Positions 5,829-5,894 of a DNA stretch of 5,894 nt are shown in pieces. The position numbers and the translations under genes are program-made. The stretch spans positions 1 to 5,894 of the forward strand of contig CAIOLH010000148.1 of assembly GCA_903859115.1 (NCBI GenBank), in the 5' to 3' direction. The notes beneath the pieces were generated by a model that worked only from the letters and a program-made list of their open reading frames with translations, ran no database searches and was not told the DNA's origin. Source of the DNA: an uncultured Opitutia bacterium (GTDB lineage Bacteria; Verrucomicrobiota; Verrucomicrobiae; Opitutales; UBA953). Positions within the stretch are counted from its first letter, which is position 1. Every line of letters begins with the position of its first letter.

Positions 5829-5894
5829 TTAGTCGCGTCCGCTCCAGCGGGAGGCGTTGCCTAAAATTTTACCAGTACCATTAACAACGGCACA
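5829..5894 (-). CDS. mreB: C-terminal end of actin-like rod-shape protein MreB (partial)
   Basis: An open frame enters from the right edge and ends at a TAA at 5829-5831, giving the final 21 residues: CAVVNGTGKIL followed by GNASRWSGRD. The pattern C-x-V-x-x-GTGK-x-L matches the end of the actin-like fold of MreB (compare TCVAIGTGKAL in Bacillus). The position directly upstream of mreC is the canonical one. MreB forms membrane-bound filaments in the cytoplasm that organise the wall-elongation complex. Only the tail is in the window, so the catalytic nucleotide-binding parts cannot be checked. The operon promoter is expected upstream of mreB, outside the window. Confidence 0.8.
   Translation of the reverse strand, partial: CAVVNGTGKILGNASRWSGRD

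Overview
The window is a compact stretch of bacterial chromosome that is almost entirely coding and devoted mainly to cell-wall synthesis. It encodes a Lys tRNA and parts or all of seven proteins. The rod-shape genes mreB, mreC, mreD and mrdA (PBP2) point to a rod- or ovoid-shaped bacterium with peptidoglycan, probably Gram-negative. The tRNA gene does not encode its CCA end, which argues against enterobacteria-like organisms. The overall look of the proteins and the moderate GC content suggest Verrucomicrobiota (Opitutae-like). That is an impression from reading the sequence, not a demonstrated assignment.

Layout, left to right. Positions 39-110 (minus) carry tRNA-Lys(UUU). At 167-730 (minus) lies a short RlmB-like SpoU/TrmH rRNA 2'-O-methyltransferase without the usual N-terminal RNA-binding domain. 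At 732-1751 (minus) lies asd, aspartate-semialdehyde dehydrogenase, one base from the methyltransferase start. At 1745-2302 (plus), the only plus-strand gene is a YkuD-type L,D-transpeptidase. It overlaps the start of asd head-to-head and ends one base from the stop of the convergent mrdA. At 2304-5894 (minus) lies a rod-shape operon read right to left as mreB (last 21 codons only), mreC, mreD and mrdA. The last three genes are joined by ATGA stop/start overlaps.

How the genes work together: MreB, MreC and MreD scaffold the elongation machinery, and PBP2 is its D,D-transpeptidase. Asd makes the precursor that leads to diaminopimelate, the residue used in Gram-negative peptidoglycan crosslinks, and to lysine. 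The L,D-transpeptidase is predicted to form 3-3 crosslinks or act on similar wall substrates. The methyltransferase and tRNA belong to translation.

No mobile element, CRISPR array, phage gene or clearly unknown system is visible. The points that deserve a second look are: the domain-less RlmB with a Ser-to-Cys change in its third motif; the L,D-transpeptidase gene wedged in with no intergenic space, no export signal and an atypical catalytic motif; a Lys-rich insertion in PBP2; the absence of rodA after mrdA; and a small hairpin directly before the mreC start codon.
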